The notes: generated from the sequence alone by a model not told the origin. DNA of 64,000 bases from an uncultured beta proteobacterium (GCA_903876735.1 CAIRAW010000081.1:1-64000), one strand, 5' to 3'; numbered from the stretch's first letter, positions 47,451 through 58,031 are shown. Numbers and translations are program-made.

Positions 47451-48557
47451 TCAAATGCGCATTGGCATCACTACGTATTTGAAGGTGGCGTTGTCAGGGA
47501 TGGTGAACAGCGCCGAACTGTTGCCGTCAGACAGCTCCAGCATGACCATCTCTTGTGTCATGTTGCTCAGCGCATCAATCAGATAGGTCACGTTGAAGCC
47601 GATCTCGATGCTGTCGCCGCCGTAATCAATGTCCAATTCATCGACCGCCTCTTCCTGCTCGGCATTGTTCGATGCCACGCGCAAGGTGCCGGGGTCGATG
47701 TTCAGGCGTACACCCTTGAACTTTTCACTGGTCAGGATGGCCGTGCGCTGCAGCGTGCCAAGCAGGGCGACGCGACCCAGGGTGATGCTGTTCTTGTGAT
47801 TCTTTGGAATGACGCGGTTGTAGTCGGGGAACTTGCCTTCCACCAGCTTGGTCACGAACTCCATGCCGTCAAAGCTGAACTTGGCCTGGTTATTGGCAAA
47901 CTGCATTTCAATGGCGCCGTCCGCATCGGACAGCAGGCGCTGCAGTTCGATAACGGTCTTGCGCGGCAGGATGACTTCCTGCTTGGGCACATCCACATCC
48001 AGTGTGGCGGAGGCAAACGCCAGTCGATGCCCGTCAGTGGCCACCAGGCTCAGCTTCTTGCCTTCAGCGACAAACAGGATGCCGTTGAGGTAGTAGCGGA
48101 TGTCGTGCACGGCCATGGCGAACGAGACTTGTCCCAGCAGGTCTTTGAGTGTCTTTTGCGGCACGCTGAAGACCGGGCCAAAGCTGGCGGCTTCCTGCAC
48201 CAGCGGAAAGTCTTCGGCGGCCAGGGTCTGCAGTGTGAACTTGCTTTTGCCGCCTTTCAGAATCAGCTTGCTGGCGCTCGATTCCAGCGACACGGTTTGA
48301 TCCGACGGCATGGTGCGCAGGATGTCGATCAGCTTGCGCGCGCCGACAGTTGTCGTGAAGTCGCCGGCATCGCCATCAAGCTCGGCGCTGGTACGGATCT
48401 GGATCTCAAGATCGCTGGTGGTGAATTGCAGCGAACTGCCAGTCTTTCGAATCAGCACATTGGCCAGAATGGGCAAGGTGTGCCGACGCTCGACGATGCC
48501 CGCTACCGATTGCAAAACCGCTAAAACCTTGTCTTGTGTGGCCTTCAGGACAATCAT
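47451..48557 (-). CDS. dnaN: DNA polymerase III beta sliding clamp
   Basis: This 368-residue clamp encircles DNA and tethers polymerase III. The start MIVLKATQDKVLAVLQSVAGIVERRHTLPILANVLI-type segment, the central FAMAVHDIRYYLNGI, and the end TFKYVVMPMRI are diagnostic. It lies 98 bp downstream of dnaA and upstream of gyrB on the same strand, the classic replication gene order. Confidence 0.97.
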   Translation of the reverse strand: MIVLKATQDKVLAVLQSVAGIVERRHTLPILANVLIRKTGSSLQFTTSDLEIQIRTSAELDGDAGDFTTTVGARKLIDILRTMPSDQTVSLESSASKLILKGGKSKFTLQTLAAEDFPLVQEAASFGPVFSVPQKTLKDLLGQVSFAMAVHDIRYYLNGILFVAEGKKLSLVATDGHRLAFASATLDVDVPKQEVILPRKTVIELQRLLSDADGAIEMQFANNQAKFSFDGMEFVTKLVEGKFPDYNRVIPKNHKNSITLGRVALLGTLQRTAILTSEKFKGVRLNIDPGTLRVASNNAEQEEAVDELDIDYGGDSIEIGFNVTYLIDALSNMTQEMVMLELSDGNSSALFTIPDNATFKYVVMPMRI

Positions 48558-48655
48558 GTCTACCCCTTTTTAATATCAGCAATTCAAATCAAAGATGAAC
48601 GGGAAAGGAATTTCCTGCAATAGCAGCCATTTTCCCCTTTTTTCCATACCTGCAA

Positions 48656-50068
48656 TCAGCCCTTGAGCGTCTGTTCCAGCACATGGAGCTGCTGGTTCAG
48701 TTCAGTGACCTGTTGGCGCTCTCCGCCGATCTTGCGCACGGCGTGCAAGACCGTGGTGTGGTCACGGCCACCAAACAGCTCGCCAATCTCCGGCAGGCTT
48801 TTCTGCGTCAGTTCTTTGGCCAGGTACATGGCAATCTGGCGCGGCCGGGCAATGCTGGCAGGGCGCTTTTTGGAATACATGTCCGCAATCTTGATCTTGT
48901 AGTAGTCGGCAACCGTCTTCTGGATGTTTTCCACCGAGATCTGGCGATTCTGGATCGACAGCAGATCGCGCAAGGCCTCTCTTGCCAGCAGAATCGAGAT
49001 TTCCTTCTGGTTGAAACGTGAGTAGGCCAGAATCTTGCGCAGGGCCCCTTCGAGTTCGCGGACGTTGGAGCGCACGTTCTTGGCGACGAAGAAGGCCACC
49101 TCTTCCGGCATGTCGATGCCTTCAACCCGCGCCTTGTTGATCAGGATGGCGACGCGCATTTCAAGCTCGGGCGGCTCAATGGCCACGGTCAACCCGGAAT
49201 CGAAGCGCGAGACCAGGCGCTCGTGAATATCGGTCAGACCCTTGGGGTAGGTGTCGCTGGTCATCACGATGTGCGACTTTTTGGCCAGCAGCGCTTCGAA
49301 GGCGTTGAAAAACTCCTCCTGGGTGCGTTCCTTGTTGGCGAAAAACTGGACGTCATCGATCAGCAGCAGATCCAGGGAGTGGTAGCGCTCCTTGAATTCG
49401 TCAAAAGTTTTGCGCTGATAGGCCTTGACCACATCCGAAACAAATTGTTCGGCGTGGATGTAGAGAACTTTTGCGCCTGGCTTGTCGGCCAGAAGGCGGT
49501 TGCCGATGGCGTGCATCAAGTGGGTTTTCCCCAGCCCGACACCGCCGTAGATAAAGAGCGGGTTATAGAGGTGGCCCGGCATCCCGGCAACATGCATCGC
49601 TGCTGCGCGCGCCATGCGATTGGCCGTACCCTCAACCAGCGTGTCAAAGGTCAGCGACGTGTTAAGACGGTTCTTGAGTTCGCTCGGAGTTCTCTGCTCC
49701 CCGATCTCATTGGTTTCTTCAATTGAACTCGGCTCGACTGAGTTATGAGCAGATGCGCTCCTGACAACAGTTTCTCGTGGAGCAAGCGCTAACTCAATCT
49801 GCACACTTTGGCCGGAAAGGCGCCCCAGAAGGGCTGCAATTTTGCTGCCGTACTGGGCTCTGATCCAGTCAAGCTTGAAACGATTGGCGACGAAGACCGT
49901 GACTTTGGACAGGTCTTCAGAAACCTGTGCCGACAAGGGCTTGATCCAGGTGTTGAATTGCTGTTCCGGCAACTCCTGTGCCAGTTGATCGACGCAACTT
50001 TGCCACAGGCTTTGCCCCGCCTCAAGGCCGGCAGACCCGGGTTGCCCAGCGTATTGTCCCTCAGTCAT
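48656..50068 (-). CDS. dnaA: chromosomal replication initiator DnaA
   Basis: This 470-residue AAA+ initiator binds DnaA boxes and opens oriC. Domain I is at the N-terminus ([20 protein letters not shown]), domain III has Walker [17 protein letters not shown] near residue 170 and Walker [10 protein letters not shown], and domain IV ends with the DnaA signature [15 protein letters not shown]. Two DnaA-box-like sites lie in its upstream region, consistent with autoregulation. rpmH is divergent. Confidence 0.97.
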   Translation of the reverse strand: MTEGQYAGQPGSAGLEAGQSLWQSCVDQLAQELPEQQFNTWIKPLSAQVSEDLSKVTVFVANRFKLDWIRAQYGSKIAALLGRLSGQSVQIELALAPRETVVRSASAHNSVEPSSIEETNEIGEQRTPSELKNRLNTSLTFDTLVEGTANRMARAAAMHVAGMPGHLYNPLFIYGGVGLGKTHLMHAIGNRLLADKPGAKVLYIHAEQFVSDVVKAYQRKTFDEFKERYHSLDLLLIDDVQFFANKERTQEEFFNAFEALLAKKSHIVMTSDTYPKGLTDIHERLVSRFDSGLTVAIEPPELEMRVAILINKARVEGIDMPEEVAFFVAKNVRSNVRELEGALRKILAYSRFNQKEISILLAREALRDLLSIQNRQISVENIQKTVADYYKIKIADMYSKKRPASIARPRQIAMYLAKELTQKSLPEIGELFGGRDHTTVLHAVRKIGGERQQVTELNQQLHVLEQTLKG

Positions 50069-50084
50069 TGTTCTTGCCGGCTTC

Positions 50085-50142
50085 TGTGGATAGTTTTCAA
50101 TTAGTGCGCTCGAAATTGTAATTTATCAAGATTTTATCCACA
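50085..50142. promoter_or_regulatory. DnaA boxes upstream of dnaA
   Basis: TGTGGATAG (50085-50093) and a perfect TTATCCACA (50134-50142) lie in inverted orientation in the 254-bp dnaA-rpmH spacer. The 14-bp sequence TTCTGTGGATAGTT around the first is identical to one in the 24.9-kb spacer. They could autoregulate dnaA or mark a second origin candidate. No AT-rich unwinding tract comparable to the 25-kb region is seen. Confidence 0.65.
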
Positions 50143-50322
50143 AGACGGAAAAACCCGTTGCTACTTTCAGTAGTACGCGATTTACATCACGTAAGGTATT
50201 GCCGGTGTTGATAAAATTTGCGATAATCGCGGGTTCCTCTGGCCGTGTCAGGGGAGACAAGACAGTGACTCGCCCCAATCGATGGTTGGCTGGTCCTCAT
50301 CGAGCCCTTTAGGATTTTCAAA

Positions 50323-50457
50323 ATGAAACGCACTTACCAACCCTCCAAGATTCGCCGCGCCCGCACCCACGGTTTTCTGGTTCGCATGAAGACCCGTGGT
50401 GGCCGTGCTGTGATCAATGCCCGTCGCGCCAAGGGCCGCAAGCGCCTGGCTGTCTGA
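50323..50457 (+). CDS. rpmH: 50S ribosomal protein L34
   Basis: This 44-residue highly basic ribosomal protein starts [18 protein letters not shown] and ends AKGRKRLAV, diagnostic for L34. It is the first gene of rpmH-rnpA-yidD-yidC-mnmE and is divergent from dnaA, the standard bacterial arrangement. Confidence 0.97.
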   Translation: MKRTYQPSKIRRARTHGFLVRMKTRGGRAVINARRAKGRKRLAV

Positions 50458-50511
50458 TTTCGACTGCCCGCATAGCGCGAAGCTGATCAGCAGTTTTGCC
50501 GTCACTTCCAA

Positions 50512-50958
50512 GTGCAGCGACTGAAAACGCGAAGCCAGTTTCAGGTCGTCCTGGCTGGCGGAACTGTGGCCCGTACGGCCCACTTTGCATTGCACCGTGC
50601 CGGCCTGGATACGATGGCTGTCGAGCCAATCTCGACTAGACCCGCGAGTTCTCCCCCGATGGTGATGTTCCCGGTTCGTGCGGTGTGGATGGGTGCGCTT
50701 GTACCCAAACGCTGCGCCAAACGGGCCGTTACGCGTAACGCCATCAAGCGTCAGATTTACAGTGTCAGTGCCGATTTCGAATCGGCTTTTGACGTGGCTG
50801 CGCACCTGGTGCGCTTGCGCGCCGGTTTTGACCGCAAGCAGTTCACCAGTGCCACGTCGGATTTGCTCAAAACCGCCATTCGCAACGAGTTGCAGCAATT
50901 GTTCGCCAAGGCAACCGCCCACCGGTCATTCCCGGCAGCGACAACTGGCTTGTCATGA
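50512..50958 (+). CDS. rnpA: ribonuclease P protein component
   Basis: This 148-residue basic protein helps RNase P RNA mature tRNA 5' ends. The RNR motif region KRAVTRNAIKRQIY near residue 69 is characteristic, and the N-terminal LKTRSQFQVVLAGG fits the family. The start appears to be GTG at 50512, 54 bp after rpmH. The stop overlaps the yidD ATG (ATGA). Confidence 0.94.
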   Translation: MQRLKTRSQFQVVLAGGTVARTAHFALHRAGLDTMAVEPISTRPASSPPMVMFPVRAVWMGALVPKRCAKRAVTRNAIKRQIYSVSADFESAFDVAAHLVRLRAGFDRKQFTSATSDLLKTAIRNELQQLFAKATAHRSFPAATTGLS

Positions 50959-51227
50959 TCAAGGCCATCCTGATTGGCCTGGTCAAAGGCTATCGCTTGT
51001 TGCTCAGTCCCTGGCTGGGTTCAGCCTGCCGCTTCGAGCCAACGTGCTCGGCTTATTCGTTGCAGGCCCTGCAATTGCATGGCGCGGCAGCCGGTTCTTA
51101 TTTGACTTTGGCGCGACTTGCGCGTTGCCACCCCTGGTGCGAAGGCGGCTCTGACCCTGTGGCGCTCGAAAAACCCCGGCTCTTTACCAAGCTGATTCCC
51201 CCATTCACTCAAAAGAAGTCTTCATGA
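50955..51227 (+). CDS. yidD: membrane protein insertion efficiency factor YidD
   Basis: This 90-residue protein has a short amphipathic N-terminus and the family motifs YRLLLSPWLGSACRFEPTCS and CHPWCEGGSDPV. It aids YidC-dependent membrane insertion at the inner membrane. It overlaps rnpA and yidC by four bases at each end, giving a tightly coupled rnpA-yidD-yidC unit. Confidence 0.95.
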   Translation: MIKAILIGLVKGYRLLLSPWLGSACRFEPTCSAYSLQALQLHGAAAGSYLTLARLARCHPWCEGGSDPVALEKPRLFTKLIPPFTQKKSS

Positions 51228-52927
51228 ACGATATTCGCCGCACCATTTTGTGGGTGATCTTTGGCTTTTCCATGGTTTTGCTCTGGGACCAGTGGCAGGT
51301 TTACAACGGACACAAGGCCACTTTCTTTCCGGGCTCGAATAAAGCAGTCGCGACAGCCGTTGCACCCGCTTCGCCTTCCAGCGTTCCAACCGGTGTGCCT
51401 GCTCCAAGCGCGGCTATAGGCGGTGTCGCTGCAGTGGCTTCGATTGCGCCCGAGGCCGCACCTGCAGCGCCCCGCGAGAGCGTGGTGGTGGCGACCGATG
51501 TACTCAAGCTGACGTTTGATACACAGGGGGCTTCGCTGGTGCAGACTGAGTTCCTGCGCCATGTCGACATGGCTGACAAGAGCAAGAACGTGGTCCTTCT
51601 GGCCGACAACAAGGACCGCAGCTACACGGCACAGACGGGTCTCATCGCCGGTGTTCCAGGCGGCGCTTTCCCAACCCACAAGACCATGATGACGCTGGTG
51701 CCGGGTGAGCGCGCGCTCAAGGATGGCAGCAAGGACCTGGTGGTCCGGTTCGAGTCACCCGAGGTGGGCGGCGTCAAACTAGTGAAAACCTTTACCCTCA
51801 GCCGCGGCTCCTACGCGGTGGCGGTCAAGCACGAGGTGATCAACGTTGGCAGTGCACCCGTGTCGCCGCAGCTTTACCTGCAACTGGTGCGCGACGGCAA
51901 CAAGCCCCTGGGCGAGTCATCCTTCTATTCGACCTTTACTGGTCCCGCGGTCTATACCGAGGCCAAAAAATACCAGAAGGTCGAGTTCAAGGATATCGAC
52001 AACAACAAGGTTGATGTCGAGAAGAGCGCAACAAACGGCTATATCGCCATGGTTCAGCATTACTTCGCCAGCGCCTGGCTGTTGGGTGACGGCATCAAAC
52101 GCGATTTGTTCATGCGCAAGGTTGATACGAATCTGTATGCGGTGGGCATGATCACGCCGCTGGACAGCATCGCACCTGGCGCCAGCAAGTCGACGGAGGC
52201 GAAGTTCTTTGCCGGCCCGCAGGAAGAAAAGATGCTGGAGTCGCTTGCTCCCGGTCTCGAACTGGTGAAAGACTATGGCTGGCTCACCATTCTGGCCAAG
52301 CCGCTGTACTGGCTGCTCGACAAGATTCAGAGCTTCATGGGCAACTGGGGCTGGTCCATCATGGCGCTGGTGCTCTTGCTGAAAGCGGCTTTTTACTGGC
52401 TCAACGCCAAGGCCTACGCCAGCATGGCGAAAATGAAAGCCATCAATCCGAAAGTTACGGAGATGCGTGAGCGCCTGAAGGACAACCCGCAACAGATGCA
52501 GCAAGAGATGATGCGCATCTACCGTGAAGAAAAAGTCAACCCGATGGGTGGCTGTTTCCCGATCATGATCCAGATTCCGGTGTTCATCGCGCTCTACTGG
52601 GTGCTTTTGTCCAGCGTCGAAATGCGCAATGCACCCTGGGTCATGTGGATTCATGACCTCTCGTCGCCCGATCCTTTCTACATCCTGCCCGTGGTCATGA
52701 CCCTGACCACGGTGTTGCAGACAGCGCTGAACCCGGCGCCGCCGGACCCGATGCAGGCCAAGATGATGTGGTTCATGCCGCTGGCTTTCAGCGTGATGTT
52801 CTTCTTCTTCCCGGCCGGCTTGGTGCTGTATTGGATCACCAACAATGTGCTCTCGATTGCGCAGCAGTGGATCATCAATACCCGCATGGGTGTGCCACCG
52901 CAGTTCAATCTGCCCAAGTTCAAGTAA
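51224..52927 (+). CDS. yidC: membrane protein insertase YidC
   Basis: This 567-residue inner-membrane insertase works alone or with SecYEG. It has an N-terminal membrane anchor, an Ala/Pro-rich linker, a large periplasmic beta domain (about 90-340) and five C-terminal membrane helices with GGCFPIMIQIPVFIALYWVL and the VLYWITNNVLSIAQQWIIN end. The ATG overlaps yidD. A GC-rich hairpin follows directly. Confidence 0.96.
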   Translation: MNDIRRTILWVIFGFSMVLLWDQWQVYNGHKATFFPGSNKAVATAVAPASPSSVPTGVPAPSAAIGGVAAVASIAPEAAPAAPRESVVVATDVLKLTFDTQGASLVQTEFLRHVDMADKSKNVVLLADNKDRSYTAQTGLIAGVPGGAFPTHKTMMTLVPGERALKDGSKDLVVRFESPEVGGVKLVKTFTLSRGSYAVAVKHEVINVGSAPVSPQLYLQLVRDGNKPLGESSFYSTFTGPAVYTEAKKYQKVEFKDIDNNKVDVEKSATNGYIAMVQHYFASAWLLGDGIKRDLFMRKVDTNLYAVGMITPLDSIAPGASKSTEAKFFAGPQEEKMLESLAPGLELVKDYGWLTILAKPLYWLLDKIQSFMGNWGWSIMALVLLLKAAFYWLNAKAYASMAKMKAINPKVTEMRERLKDNPQQMQQEMMRIYREEKVNPMGGCFPIMIQIPVFIALYWVLLSSVEMRNAPWVMWIHDLSSPDPFYILPVVMTLTTVLQTALNPAPPDPMQAKMMWFMPLAFSVMFFFFPAGLVLYWITNNVLSIAQQWIINTRMGVPPQFNLPKFK

Positions 52928-52929
52928 AA

Positions 52930-52951
52930 AAGGGCCGCGCAAGCGGCCCTT
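52930..52951. terminator. hairpin between yidC and mnmE
   Basis: Nine-base arms AAGGGCCGC and GCGGCCCTT surround a GCAA loop. An A run on the 5' side gives a good T tail only on the minus strand; on the plus strand the tail is TTCT. It may weakly terminate or attenuate between yidC and mnmE. Confidence 0.55.
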
Positions 52952-52965
52952 CTGCCATGTAGCCC

Positions 52966-54372
52966 ATGTTCGCACGTCAACAACAGGCCATCGCGGCCAT
53001 TGCCACAGCACCCGGGCGCGGGGCGGTCGGCATCGTGCGGGTGTCGGGTCGACAGCTTGCACCCCTGATCGAGGCGCTGTGCGGCCGTGCATTGAAGCCG
53101 CGAGAAGCCAGCTACCTGCCGTTTCGCGCCCGGGATGGCGCCATCATCGACCAGGGGCTTGCCCTTTTCTTTCCGGCGCCCCATTCGTTCACGGGTGAAG
53201 ATGTCCTGGAGTTGCAGGCGCATGGCGGCCCGGTGGTGTTGCAGCTTCTGCTGGCGCGCTGCCTGGAAGCTGCGGCGGAAGTTGAGCCCGGCACCGGACA
53301 GCCGCGCCTTGCCGGCCTGCGCGTGGCAGAGCCGGGTGAGTTTTCGCAGCGCGCCTTTCTCAATGACAAGATTGACTTGGCCCAGGCCGAGGCCATTGCC
53401 GACCTGATTGATGCCAGCACCGAAGCGGCCGCACGCAGTGCCAGCCGATCCTTGTCGGGCGCTTTTTCTGCCGAAATCCATGGGCTGCGCGACGCGTTGA
53501 TTCATCTGCGCATGCTGGTCGAGGCAACGCTCGACTTTCCCGAGGAAGAAATCGATTTTTTGCGCCAGGCCGACGCGTCCGGGCAATTGTCAAAGCTGCA
53601 GCAGATTCTGGGTGCAATATTGAACAAGGCACGCCAGGGTGCGTTGCTGCGCGAGGGCATCAAGGTCGTGATCGCGGGGCAACCCAATGCCGGCAAGTCG
53701 TCTTTGCTCAATGCGCTGGCCGGGGCCGAACTGGCGATCGTGACACCGATCCCAGGCACCACCCGCGACAAGGTGCAGCAAACCATTCAGATCGAGGGGG
53801 TTCCGGTCCATGTGATTGATACGGCCGGTTTGCGCGACAGCGATGACGAGGTGGAGCGGATCGGCATCGCCCATGCCTGGGACGCAATCGGGGCGGCCGA
53901 TGTGGTTCTGTTCCTGCACGATTTGACCCGCGTGCAGGCGACCGACTACGCCCTGGCCGACGCCGTGATTGCGGATACGCTGGCGCAGAAACTGTCGTCG
54001 AAAGTACCGGTGCTTGATGTCTGGAACAAGCTTGACGCCAGCAGCGGGCCGTCGCCTGCTGCTGGCCTGGCGCTATCGGCGAAAACCGGCTCCGGTCTTG
54101 AGGCGCTGCGCCGCAAATTGCTGGAACTGGCGGGCTGGCAATCGACCGCCGAGGGTGTTTATCTGGCGCGGGCGCGCCATGTGGAGGCCTTGCGGCGGGT
54201 GGATGGCCATTTGATGGAGGCCACCGCCCATCTCGCCGCCCAAGCGCAGGCGTTGGATCTGCTGGCCGAGGAGCTTCGCCTGGCGCAAAACGCCTTGAGT
54301 GAAATCACCGGTGAATTCACGTCCGATGACCTGCTGGGCGTCATCTTTTCCCGGTTCTGCATCGGGAAATAA
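52966..54372 (+). CDS. mnmE: tRNA modification GTPase MnmE
   Basis: Partner of MnmG in wobble-uridine modification. The 468-residue protein has an N-terminal folate-binding domain ([14 protein letters not shown]), a helical domain split by a G domain with GQPNAGKSS near residue 240, TTRDKV and DTAGLRDS, and the C-terminal FCIGK motif whose Cys is conserved. It follows yidC by 38 bp, the common gene order. Confidence 0.96.
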   Translation: MFARQQQAIAAIATAPGRGAVGIVRVSGRQLAPLIEALCGRALKPREASYLPFRARDGAIIDQGLALFFPAPHSFTGEDVLELQAHGGPVVLQLLLARCLEAAAEVEPGTGQPRLAGLRVAEPGEFSQRAFLNDKIDLAQAEAIADLIDASTEAAARSASRSLSGAFSAEIHGLRDALIHLRMLVEATLDFPEEEIDFLRQADASGQLSKLQQILGAILNKARQGALLREGIKVVIAGQPNAGKSSLLNALAGAELAIVTPIPGTTRDKVQQTIQIEGVPVHVIDTAGLRDSDDEVERIGIAHAWDAIGAADVVLFLHDLTRVQATDYALADAVIADTLAQKLSSKVPVLDVWNKLDASSGPSPAAGLALSAKTGSGLEALRRKLLELAGWQSTAEGVYLARARHVEALRRVDGHLMEATAHLAAQAQALDLLAEELRLAQNALSEITGEFTSDDLLGVIFSRFCIGK

Positions 54373-54387
54373 GCCGCTGCTGTCAGG

Positions 54388-54942
54388 TCAGTGGCCGGAA
54401 AAATCGACCAGCGTGAACAACGCCAGTCCCGCTGCGCGCAGTTTGTCGGATCCGCCCAACTCGGGCAGGTCGACAATGGCGGCGCCTTCCATCACGTGGG
54501 CGCCAAGCTTTTCCAGCAATTTCTTGCCGGCCATCATCGTGCCGCCGGTGGCGATCAGGTCATCGATCAGGAGCACGCGGTCGCCGACTTTGACCGCATC
54601 CGTGTGCAGTTCGACCGTGGCGCTGCCGTATTCGAGCTCATAGGTTTCTTCCACCGTCGTGAATGGCAGTTTGCCCTTCTTGCGGATCGGAATAAACCCC
54701 ACATTCAATTCGTAGGCCACCACTGCGCCCAAAATAAAGCCGCGCGCGTCGAGTCCGGCAACCACGTCGGGGCGTAAGGCCGGGTCCATGTAGCGATGGA
54801 CGAAGGCGTCGATCAGAACCCGAAACACCTTGGCTTCCTGTAACAGCGGGGTGATGTCACGGAACTGCACGCCCGGTGCGGGCCAATCGGATACGGTTCG
54901 GATGTGGTCTCTAAGGTACTGGTTGACGCTGAGGTTTTGCAT
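54388..54942 (-). CDS. apt: adenine phosphoribosyltransferase
   Basis: Salvages adenine to AMP with PRPP. The 184-residue protein has the PRPP-binding motif [14 protein letters not shown] near residue 117, [10 protein letters not shown] near 60 and the N-terminal [16 protein letters not shown] typical of Apt. The ATG at 54942 gives the family length. It is convergent with mnmE, with only 15 bp between stops. Confidence 0.95.
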   Translation of the reverse strand: MQNLSVNQYLRDHIRTVSDWPAPGVQFRDITPLLQEAKVFRVLIDAFVHRYMDPALRPDVVAGLDARGFILGAVVAYELNVGFIPIRKKGKLPFTTVEETYELEYGSATVELHTDAVKVGDRVLLIDDLIATGGTMMAGKKLLEKLGAHVMEGAAIVDLPELGGSDKLRAAGLALFTLVDFSGH

Positions 54943-54999
54943 GAGGCATCGGATGGAGCTTGGACCCCTATTGTGCATCCGGCCCGCTGGCTACCGGCT

Positions 55000-56985
55000 T
55001 CATCCAGTCAGCAATTTTTGTTCGGCCAGTGCCAGCGCTTCGGCCTTGCCGGAGAGCACCAGAGTGTCGCCTTCTTCAATCAGCGGATCCTGCGTGACCG
55101 ACAGGACCTTGCCATCGCTGCGCCGCAAACTGACGATGCGAACACCGAGTCCGCGCAGCTCCAGCTGACTGATCTGCAGACCAATGCAGCGGGCGTCCGG
55201 TGAGAGAGTCAGTGATGTCAGGCGTTCCTGGTGCAACTCATCGAGCGAGTCGTCGTCGGCACCGTGGAAATAGCCGCGCAGCAGGTTGTAACGCGCATCG
55301 CGCTGGCCCTGCACGATGCGCAGCACGCGCCGCATCGGCACGCCAACCAGAGCCAGCGCATGGCTGGCCAGCATCAGCGAGCCTTCGATCGCCTCCGGTA
55401 CCACTTCAGTGGCACCGGCCTGCCGCAGTGCCTCCAGATCATGGTCATCCTGGGTGCGGACGATGACTGGTACCTGGGGTGCGTGGGCCCGGGTGTGGGC
55501 CAGCACCTTCATGGCGCCCGGCACCTCAAGGTAGGTGATGACGACGGCACTGGCGCGCGCCAACCCGGCTGCCATCAAGGCCTGCAGGCGGGCGGCATCG
55601 CCAAAGACCACCGAGTCACCCGCGGCAGCGGCTTGGCGCACGCGGTCCGGATCAAGGTCTAGCGCCATGTAGGGGATGCTTTCCAGGTCCAGCATGCGGG
55701 CCAGATTCTGGCCGCAACGGCCAAAACCGCAAATGATCACATGCTGGTTGACGCCGATCGACTTGCGCGCAATGGTGGTCATTTGCAGGGACTGCTGCAG
55801 CCATTCGCTGCTGACCAGTTTCATCACCAACTGGTTGCTGTACAGAATGATGAAAGGGGTGGCCAGCATCGACAGCACCATGCTGGCCAGGATCGGGTTG
55901 AGCAGGGCCGGCGGCACCAGCGCACTTTGCTGGGACAGCGTCAGCAGCACAAAACCGAACTCGCCGGCTTGCGCCAGGTACAGGCCGGTGCGCAGGGAAA
56001 CACCCGCTGTGGCGCCAAGCGCGCGCGCCAGCAAGGTCACGATGATGGCCTTGAACAGCACCGGCAGTGTCATCAGCAACAGCACCAGTGGCCAGCGCTC
56101 CAGCACCAGTCGCCAGTCAAGCATCATGCCGATGCTGATGAAAAACAAGCCCAGCAGAACATCGTGGAAGGGCCGGATATCGGTTTCCACCTGTTGCTTG
56201 TACTGCGTCTCCGAGATCAGCATCCCGGCAATAAAGGCGCCGAGCGCCAGGCTCAAACCTGCCAGCTCGGTCAGCCAGGCCAGCCCCAGGGTGATCAGTA
56301 GAAGGTTAAGCACAAACAGTTCTTCGCTTTTGCGTCGTGCCACCAGGGTCAGCCAGAATCTCATGACGCGTGGGCCACCGACCAGCAGCAGACTGATCAA
56401 AACCGTTGCCTTGAGAGTTGCGAGGGCCAGTGTTTCAAACAACTGCTCGGCCGAAGCGCCCAGCGCCGGGATCAGTACCAGCAAGGGGACAACGGCCAGA
56501 TCCTGAAACAGCAGGACACCCATGACGCGCTTGCCGTGCTCCGATTCCATTTCGAGCCGTTCGGTCATCAGCTTGACCACAATGGCGGTGCTGCTCATGG
56601 CGAGCGCGGCCGACAGGGCCAGTGCGGTCTTCCAGTCCATGCCCCAAAGCGACGGCGCCATTCTGGCCAGTGCCAGCGCGATGGACGTGGCGCCAAGCAT
56701 GGTCAGCAATACCTGGAAGAAGCCCAGTCCGAACACATAGCGGCGCATGGCGCGCAGCTTGGGCAAGTTGAATTCCAGCCCGATGACGAACATCAGAAAA
56801 ACCACACCGTATTCACCCACATGCTGCACACCTTGCGCATTCTTTGCCAGTGCCAGCGCGTTGGGTCCGATCAACACACCGACCGTCAGATAACCCAGCA
56901 TCGGTGGCAGTTTCAGGTAGCGGCAGACCACCACTCCCAGCACGGCGGCGAGCAGGTAAAGCAGGGTGAGTTCAAGCGGGCTCAT
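55000..56985 (-). CDS. Kef-type cation:proton antiporter with RCK domain
   Basis: This 661-residue inner-membrane CPA2 antiporter has about twelve membrane segments up to residue 380. A TrkA-N nucleotide-binding domain follows (IICGFGRCGQNLARML near 415), then a C-terminal TrkA-C domain. Such KefB/KefC-like proteins exchange K+ or Na+ for H+ and can be gated by nucleotides or glutathione adducts. The start is ATG at 56985; a GTG two codons earlier is possible. It is divergent from kdsD. Confidence 0.9.
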   Translation of the reverse strand: MSPLELTLLYLLAAVLGVVVCRYLKLPPMLGYLTVGVLIGPNALALAKNAQGVQHVGEYGVVFLMFVIGLEFNLPKLRAMRRYVFGLGFFQVLLTMLGATSIALALARMAPSLWGMDWKTALALSAALAMSSTAIVVKLMTERLEMESEHGKRVMGVLLFQDLAVVPLLVLIPALGASAEQLFETLALATLKATVLISLLLVGGPRVMRFWLTLVARRKSEELFVLNLLLITLGLAWLTELAGLSLALGAFIAGMLISETQYKQQVETDIRPFHDVLLGLFFISIGMMLDWRLVLERWPLVLLLMTLPVLFKAIIVTLLARALGATAGVSLRTGLYLAQAGEFGFVLLTLSQQSALVPPALLNPILASMVLSMLATPFIILYSNQLVMKLVSSEWLQQSLQMTTIARKSIGVNQHVIICGFGRCGQNLARMLDLESIPYMALDLDPDRVRQAAAAGDSVVFGDAARLQALMAAGLARASAVVITYLEVPGAMKVLAHTRAHAPQVPVIVRTQDDHDLEALRQAGATEVVPEAIEGSLMLASHALALVGVPMRRVLRIVQGQRDARYNLLRGYFHGADDDSLDELHQERLTSLTLSPDARCIGLQISQLELRGLGVRIVSLRRSDGKVLSVTQDPLIEEGDTLVLSGKAEALALAEQKLLTG

Positions 56986-57029
56986 GCCCACATACTAGCA
57001 AGTGCCGCATCCATCGATAAAATGCGGGT

Positions 57030-58031
57030 ATGACACCTCAATCCAAGCGGCGCCCCGCCTTTCAGGCCGAGCAGGCCATTCGACTGGCCCGGGAGACCTT
57101 GGACATTGAGGCTGCAGCGGTACTCGGTTTGAGGGAGCACCTCGGTCTTTCATTTGCCCAGGCGGTCGAGATGATGCTGGGCGTAAGTGGCCGCGTGGTC
57201 GTGATGGGAATGGGCAAGAGCGGTCATATCGGTCGCAAGATCAGCGCGACACTGGCCTCGACCGGCACGCCCGCCCTGTTTGTGCACCCGGCCGAGGCCA
57301 GCCATGGCGATCTTGGCATGATCACGCCCGACGATCTGGTGCTGGCAATTTCAAACAGCGGCGAGTCGGAAGAATTGACGTCGATCCTGCCCGTTCTCAA
57401 ACGCATGGGGACGCGCCTGATCGCCATGACTGGCAAGGCCGATTCGACGCTGGCGCAGCACGCCGATCTGTTTCTGGATTGCGGTGTCGAGAAAGAAGCC
57501 TGTCCATTGAATCTGGCGCCGACGGCCAGCACCACGGCGCAGCTTGCCCTGGGTGATGCGCTGGCGGTTGCGCTGCTCGATGCACGCGGCTTCAAGGCGG
57601 AAGACTTTGCACGCTCGCATCCTGGCGGCGCCCTCGGGCGCAAGCTGCTGACGCACGTCAGCGATGTGATGCGCTCGGGCACTGCCGTGCCCAAAGTTGC
57701 ACCGCAGGCCAGCTTCAGCGAGCTGATGCGCGAGATGAGCAGCAAGGGTCTGGGAGCGGCGGCCATCGTCGGGGAGTCGGGGCAGGTGCTGGGGATCTTT
57801 ACCGATGGTGACCTGCGCCGCCTGGTTGAAAAGGGCATCGATCTGCGCGGCCTGTGTGCCCAGCAGGTGATGCATCCGAAGCCTAGCACCATTGCCAGTG
57901 ATGCACTGGCCGTCGAAGCGGCCGAACTGATGGAACTGCGTTGCATCACCAGCGTGCTGGTGATTGATGCCCAAGGGCAACTGTGTGGCGCGCTCAACAG
58001 CAATGACTTGATGCGGGCCAAAGTGATATGA
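57030..58031 (+). CDS. kdsD: D-arabinose 5-phosphate isomerase KdsD
   Basis: Converts ribulose 5-phosphate to arabinose 5-phosphate, the first step to KDO of lipopolysaccharide. The 333-residue protein has an SIS sugar-isomerase domain (GMGKSGHIGRKISATLASTG near residue 55, SNSGESEEL near 108) and a pair of CBS domains from about 205. The stop overlaps the kdsC ATG. Context with kdsC and lptC supports KdsD over other KpsF/GutQ members. Confidence 0.94.
   Translation: MTPQSKRRPAFQAEQAIRLARETLDIEAAAVLGLREHLGLSFAQAVEMMLGVSGRVVVMGMGKSGHIGRKISATLASTGTPALFVHPAEASHGDLGMITPDDLVLAISNSGESEELTSILPVLKRMGTRLIAMTGKADSTLAQHADLFLDCGVEKEACPLNLAPTASTTAQLALGDALAVALLDARGFKAEDFARSHPGGALGRKLLTHVSDVMRSGTAVPKVAPQASFSELMREMSSKGLGAAAIVGESGQVLGIFTDGDLRRLVEKGIDLRGLCAQQVMHPKPSTIASDALAVEAAELMELRCITSVLVIDAQGQLCGALNSNDLMRAKVI

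Noticed and set aside
52930..52951. Strong plus-strand terminator isolating mnmE from yidC
   Set aside because: The T run is on the minus-strand side only; the plus-strand tail is TTCT, so it is listed only as a weak hairpin.
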